From assembly GCA_963576785.1 (NCBI GenBank), contig OY756151.1, forward strand, positions 434,001 through 498,000: a stretch of DNA of 64,000 nt, read 5' to 3'. Source of the DNA: Chlorophyllum brunneum (lineage: Eukaryota; Basidiomycota; Agaricomycetes; Agaricales; Agaricaceae). Made by a program: the position numbers and the translations under genes. Below the pieces are notes generated by a model that was given only the letters and a program-made list of their open reading frames with translations, was not told the DNA's origin and ran no database searches. Of the stretch, positions 58,832 to 64,000 are shown in pieces (position 1 is the stretch's first letter; each line of letters starts with the position of its first letter).

Positions 58832-60834
58832 TTACGCTATCTCCGTGTACAAACTGAGAACATAACCACCATCCTTTTCTCGCACCAGGAAGGCCTTGTT
58901 CTCCCCCGTTCCAACGATGTAGGTCTTCCTCCGCGAGCGAAGCTTCCCCTGCTTGAGGTTGAAAAATGTCTGCCGTATGACATCTAGAGGTCCAATGCGG
59001 AATGGACGTATAATTTTTGACCGCCAACTCGGGGGTATCTGGGTTGCAGTTGATGATCCAAAGCACCAATGTCAGTGGTTCATAACGTACCTTGGCGACG
59101 AACTCCTCAATCCCCGCCGGGTAAAAACTATAAGATGATTGGAACTTCTTCCAGTCGATTTGCGAGAGTTGCTGCAAAATATCCTTCTCCACATGTACAT
59201 CATGATTTGCTACCAGGGAGAACGGGTACTCCAATACGGCCGCACGGGTAAATTCCGCGCTAATTTCCGGATCGGACCAAGCCAGTAAATCAGCTGGACA
59301 CAGAAGTAAGTGCTCATCCAACACCACAAGTACGTCACGCACTATTATTAATGGATATACAATAGAGGGTATCGGTGACAGACTTGAGGCACCGCTGATG
59401 AATATCTGGCGTGTAGATACAAAATTTTGGGCCTGATCTCTTTGGATCGGATGGGAAGTCCGTGAAAAATGCATGATAGAATAAGAATTTAAGGGGCGTC
59501 CCTTGTTGAGAATTCTGTATATCGAAAACAGAGTGAAGATTACTGGTAGCTGTATAGAATGCCGTTAACGAGAGACCAAGCGCCGAACAATATTGCGGTA
59601 TGGTAGGAGTAACCCCCGGAAAAGAAAGAGTACGGATGAGGAGAAGTGACAGGGTATCTTGAAGAACTGCTTCTGGTATCTGCTTCATAATCAGCAAATA
59701 GAAGTGGTCCAACTTCGAGAGTGGGTTGTTATCCGATCCGCTAGCCCCCCGGCTTAATTCCAATACCAAGCGCAGCCGCTCCTCAGGTCTGACACTAGCA
59801 CTGTCCTGACCAATATACCGGACAATTGTGACCGCATAGACGAACAAGCCCGATGACTGGTCAACAAGCTGGCGAATATCCTCGTCGGATGGCCACGCCA
59901 TTGCACGAGGAAGACCATACTTGGCACGAATAATCCTGAAGCCATCACGAAGGTATGCTTCTATGTCGCTATCAACATCGCGGGATACCGAAAGTGCGAG
60001 CTGCCAGGAGACTTTCTCAGCCAGTTCCGATGAAAAGGCTGCAGTGATATGTGGTTCCGGTCGGCTGAAGAACGCCCACAGGAAAGGTGTCGTCCGGTCA
60101 TGAATGGATGTCATGACGAGCTCTACGATAGTATCTTGAGCAGTTGCATTCATCAAGACCATCAACAATGATGACCACGTCCATGCCCACACCTTGATTG
60201 TTAGAGCTCAGCTCGCGAAGGGGCTTCACGAGGAGTTCTTCGAACTGGACATCGATAGACGTCTCAAGTACAAGCGGGTCACGAAGAATGATGGCGTCAA
60301 CTAGGTCACGGTAGGCAGGATACTTCGTAGTGAATTGGTATACGATCGTCGGTATGAACTTGTCTGGATCATTCCATCCGTTGGGTCGAAAGAAAAAGAA
60401 CGTTGCGCCCAGTCGTCCAGAACGTCCGATGTCTTCTGCACAAGTCTGAGCAACCGCCGACTTCCCGGCACCTGCTGGTCCGCGCATCCACAGGGCACGA
60501 GCTTCTCTTGTTTTCCACTCGCCCGAGCCCCAAGCAGTGATATCCCGAATGTATTCCTTTCGGGTGCCCGGGTGGCACTTTGGGGGATCGCGAGCAGAAG
60601 AGTTGTGTATTGCTTCTCTGAGCGAAGACTCGAGGAGTAGCTTGATACCAGACCCCTTGCCTGTGTGGCCGTTAACAGGATCAGCATTTTAGCGCTGGGT
60701 CAGTACTCACTGCCATCGGATGCATAATTGCTGGTGACATTGGCAGGTGAATGATTGTGGGTGATGTTTGTGGAATTGTCGATAAAGTTACCATCGTTGA
60801 TGGCGACCATTTGGCTTTTCTCGAAGAATGGCAT
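58832..60834 (-). pseudogene. NACHT-domain gene, array copy E (8-bp deletion)
   Basis: Start MPFFEKSQMVAINDGNF at 60834. Walker A is GPAGAGKSA, then FFFFRPNGWNDPDKF and IIVDGLDEC. Directly after the Walker B Cys, 8 bp present in copies C and F (between GAATGCA and CTGCTCAAG on the coding strand) are missing at about 60145, shifting the frame to an early stop; the true frame resumes as ATAQDTIVELVMTSIHD. The rest is open: WAFFSRPEPHITAAF, LVDQSSGLFVYAVTIVRYIG, FYHAFFTDFPSDPKRSG, LLAWSDPEISAEF, IPPSWRSKIIRPFRIGPLD, and a TAA at 58832-58834. A single lesion, so recent. It could still make a roughly 200-residue N-terminal product. Confidence 0.85.
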
Positions 60835-60910
60835 CGAAGGGATGTTGGAATGAAAATGATGGTGGTATAGGCTAGACGAGAGGTGTGAACAGCACGAGGC
60901 CACAGCATTG

Positions 60911-60924
60911 CTTCAATAGACGCC
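60911..60924 (-). promoter_or_regulatory. Conserved upstream motif of NACHT copy E
   Basis: Minus-strand ggcgtctattgaag, one mismatch from the form in B, C and F, 77 nt before the ATG. Confidence 0.6.
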
Positions 60925-60929
60925 GTTTG

Positions 60930-61437
60930 CTCATAAACACAATGAATTTCAATGAATAACACCTTTATATATCCCCACACTCCGGAGCCCATCTCTGTGA
61001 TCAACAGTCCTTTCCCACAGAACCGATAAAGGTGAAATGATACGATGGGAAATCCATATCCTCTACCCCGCAATCGAGAAGCATATCATCTTCTAGGCGG
61101 GTGCCAACAAGTTGCTTGCCTCACGCCTTTTTTTATGGTCGCCACACTCAGCTACCTTGCCAATTCTTCGATTCAAAGTCCCTCAGGCCCAAGTCGCACT
61201 TCCAGGTTCAATCGTTTTAACTAGCGGTGGGATATCTGTAATACCTACACAATGAGACTAAAATGTAAATCTTTTTCTGTGATCTGCGATTGTAATGTCC
61301 CTCAACACTGATGCCCAGATTTAGGGATGGCTATCCTTTCTTCGTCACACAACTTGCCTTACGGAATGCATTATACATCATGCATAGTTTACATCGAGAC
61401 CCATAGTGCACAGTGCGTACAGTAACGCGACAAAAAG
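60930..61437. other. Spacer between NACHT copies E and F
   Basis: No gene. It includes aaagtccctcaggcccaagt and ttcaatcgttttaac (about 61170-61225), found again at about 58630-58670 between the relic and copy E, so the spacer was duplicated with the gene. Confidence 0.6.
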
Positions 61438-63394
61438 TCACATACTCTCCGGGTATGCATTGAGGACATAATCACCACTTGTATCTTCCAGCAGGGCTTT
61501 TTTGCTCCCAGTTCCAACGGTGTAGGCCTTCCTCCCTAAACGAAGCTCACCTCGCCCGATGTTGGAAAATGTCTGTTGTATCATACCGAGAGGTCCACTG
61601 CGGAATGGACGGATGATCTTGGAGCGCCGTCTCCAAGGTATCTGGTTGTTACGGTTGGTTATCCGACAGGACTAATGTCGCCACTTCATAACATACTTTA
61701 ACGATGAATTTCTCAATCCTTTCTGGGGGGAAGCGATAGTTCGATCGACACTGGTTCCAGTTGAATTGTGAAAGTTGCTGCAAAATATCCTCGTCCGCGT
61801 GTACGTCAGGATTGGCTATAAGGATGAACAAGGACTCCAGTGGAAGCCCACGGAAAAGAGTCACGTTGAGTTCTGGATCAGGCCAAGCCAGGATATTGGC
61901 TGGAAAGAGAAACGAAAGTAAATGGTCGTCTAACACCACGAGTAGGTCACTCGCCGTTACTAATTGATATACGATTGGTGATTATCTTGAGGCACCTCTG
62001 ATGAATATCCGGCGTGTCGATACAAAACTTTGGACCTGATCTCGTTGGATCGGATAGGAAGTCGGTAAATGACGTATGGTAAAATAAGAATTTGACGGGA
62101 AGCCCTTGTTGAGATTTCTGTATGTCGAGAACGGAGTGAAGATTACTGGTGGCTGCATAGAAAGCTGTTAACGAGAGGCCAAGCGCTGAACAGCAGTGCA
62201 GGACGCCAGGACCAGTCACCAGAGTGAAGGGAAGGGTACGGATGCGGAGAAGTGAAAGTGTGTCTGGAAGAACTTCTTCCGGTATCTGTTTCATAATCAA
62301 CAGATAGAACTGGTCCAACTGGGAGAGTGGGTTCCTATCCGATCCACCAGCCTTTTGACCTAATTCCATCACCAAGCGTAGCCGCTCCTCAGGCCCGACA
62401 CCAGCACCGTCCTGACCAATATACCGGACAATCGTGGCCGCATAGACGAACAAGCCCGATGACAGGTCAACAAGCTGACGAATATCCTCGTCGGAAGGCC
62501 ACGCCATTGCACGGGGAAGACCGTAATTGGCACGAATAATCCTGGAGCTGTCACGAAGGTATGCCTCGATGTCGCTGTCGGCGTCACGGGATACCGGAAG
62601 CGTGAGCCTCCAGGAAACTTTCTCCGCCAATTCTGATTCAAAAGCTGAGGCTCTGGTCGGCTGAAGAAAGCCCACAGGAAAGGTGTCGTCTGGTCGTGAA
62701 TGGATGTCGTGGCGAGTTCGACGATGGCATCTTGAGCAGTCTTAGTCTTGCATTCATCAAGGCCGTCAACGATGATGACCGCATCCATCCCCACCCTCTG
62801 ACCATGATCGCTCAATTCAGCGAGCGGCTTTACGAGGAGCTCCCGGAACTGGACGTCAATAGATGTCTCAAGTACAAGTGGGTCGCGAAGAACGACGGCG
62901 TCAACTAGGTCACGGTAGGCAGGATATCTTGTAGCGAGTTGATATGCGATTGTCGGTATAAACTTCTTTGGATCGTTCCATCCGTTTGGTCGATAGAAGA
63001 AGAATGTTGCGCCTAGCCATCCAGAACGCTCGATGTCTTCTGCGCAGGTCTGAGCGACTGCGGACTTCCCCACACCTGCTGGCCCGCGCATCCACAGGGC
63101 GCGTGCTTGCTGTGTCTTCCACCCACCTGAACCCCAAGCAGTGATATTCCGAATGTATTCCTCCCGGGTGCCCGGGTGGCATTTTGGAGGATCACGATCA
63201 TACGAGTTGTGTATCGCTTGTGGGAGGGTTGATTCGAGGAGTAGTTTGATACCAGATCCCTTGTCTATATGTGACTGCCATTAAGATCAGAATTGGGTGC
63301 TGGGAAGATACTCACTGCTATCGAGCGCATAATTGTGCTCAATAAAGTTACTACCTGTGATGTTGGTTCCTTGGCTTTGCTCGAAGAACGGCAT
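61438..63394 (-). pseudogene. NACHT-domain gene, array copy F (10-bp deletion)
   Basis: Start MPFFEQSQGTNITGSNF at 63394; then GSGIKLLLESTLPQAIHNS, HPGTREEYIRNITAWGSG, Walker A GPAGVGKSA, FFFYRPNGWNDPKKF, Walker B IIVDGLDEC and FFSRPEP. There, at about 62652, 10 bp present in copy D are missing and the frame shifts; SAFESELAEKVSWRLTLPV resumes in another frame and stays open to IHQRCLKIITNR. Later exons: NILAWPDPELNVTLF, LSQFNWNQCRSN, IPWRRRSKIIRPFRSGPLG, ending at TGA 61438-61440. Apart from this deletion it appears intact. Confidence 0.85.
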
Positions 63395-63475
63395 CGGAGG
63401 ATAGACTGTAGGAATGTGGTAGATGATGGTCGTATGCTGAAAAGGCAGTGTGCTCCGCACAAGGCCTGGGCCATG

Positions 63476-63489
63476 CTTCTATAGACGCC
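63476..63489 (-). promoter_or_regulatory. Conserved upstream motif of NACHT copy F
   Basis: Exact ggcgtctatagaag on the minus strand, 82 nt before the ATG. Confidence 0.65.
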
Positions 63490-63754
63490 TTTAACGCCAC
63501 CCTGAATACCAATGGAGGTGAAATTTAGCCCTCAAACTTTTTAGGGAGCTAGTTCCTATGCCTCCCTCAGTCCCAGTAATTCACCTTCTTCCGCGCAACA
63601 GACCCATAGCATGACGCAGCTGTTGTCGTTGCTGACTCCAACAAAGAAATAAATAATAACGAATGAGTTAGGAGCATGTGGAGCATAATATCGACTAAGT
63701 GTTGAATATCTACGGTGAACCTCTCTTTCAATATTGCACGGAATTACTACACCA

Positions 63755-64000
63755 TCACTCCACATCCTCAGCGTCCGAGTTCTTCACACTCCGATACTTC
63801 AGAGCTTGAGCGAAATCCACAATTGCAATCACCAACACAACCACCTCATCAACACTAATTCCATGCGCCCTCACAGTTTTCCCAACAATACTCGGCAATG
63901 CATCCAAGAACATCACCACTTGCACAATCAGCATCAACACAGTCGTAGATTTGTAACTCCCAGCATACGTCCGGGAATAAGCATTCATGATAAACTGAAG
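63755..64000 (-). CDS. Membrane protein, C-terminal fragment (runs off the window)
   Basis: The frame is open from the window end to 63755. It shows one strong hydrophobic segment (STTVLMLIVQVVMFLDALP) and a second near the end (VDEVVVLVIAIVDFAQAL), then a short charged tail, YRSVKNSDAEDVE. It looks like the last helices of a multi-pass membrane protein. Family not recognised from this part. Confidence 0.55.
   Translation of the reverse strand, partial: LQFIMNAYSRTYAGSYKSTTVLMLIVQVVMFLDALPSIVGKTVRAHGISVDEVVVLVIAIVDFAQALKYRSVKNSDAEDVE

Overview
The window reads as nuclear DNA of a mushroom-forming basidiomycete (Agaricomycete). The evidence is the density of short introns (about 40-70 nt, GT..AG), a CYP63-like P450, a GPI-anchored CE4 chitin deacetylase, LaeA-like methyltransferases, an expanded family of short NACHT proteins, and a LINE and a Copia element that are both heavily mutated. 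No RNA gene, CRISPR array or bacterial-type operon was seen.

Layout. 1-274: the 3' end of a LaeA-like methyltransferase on the plus strand. 1.2-16.6 kb: a compact conserved block on the minus strand with the calcium channel Cch1, a nucleoside hydrolase, an epsin (ENTH) and a CYP63-like P450; the 3' exons of an unidentified Cys-rich protein lie on the plus strand between the last two. 16.6-20.2 kb: a stretch of over 3 kb with no recognisable feature. 20.2-21.1 kb: a second LaeA-like methyltransferase, in opposite orientation to the first. 22.4-30.4 kb: three apparently intact NACHT genes (A, B, C). 31.8-40.2 kb: chitin deacetylase (+), mitochondrial EF-G (-) and a kinase-like gene (+). 40.8-43.0 kb: NACHT pseudogene D. 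43.5-50.9 kb: a LINE. 51.0-58.3 kb: a complete but dead Copia element with 572-bp LTRs and a 5-bp target duplication. 58.3-63.4 kb: a NACHT last-exon relic and NACHT pseudogenes E and F. 63.8-64.0 kb: the C-terminus of a membrane protein running off the window.

The most interesting system is the NACHT array. Six genes and one relic lie on the same strand. They share a four-exon plan: a short GG-x-F motif exon, a P-loop NTPase exon, and two exons for a conserved tail with no WD40, TPR or ankyrin repeats. Five of the six carry a near-identical promoter or leader motif 77-82 nt before the ATG. They show birth-and-death evolution. D, E and F are broken by small indels (a 1-nt, an 8-bp and a 10-bp change). 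A and C share a perfect 158-bp tract that looks like gene conversion. Duplicated spacers mark the E/F/relic units as tandem copies. By analogy with fungal NLR/STAND proteins this could be a non-self-recognition or cell-death locus; that role is inferred.

Both retroelements carry substitutions in the reverse-transcriptase catalytic box and stops that look like C-to-T/G-to-A damage. The LINE is mosaic: a CpG-rich open 5' part joins abruptly to a CpG-poor, stop-riddled 3' part near 46.0 kb.
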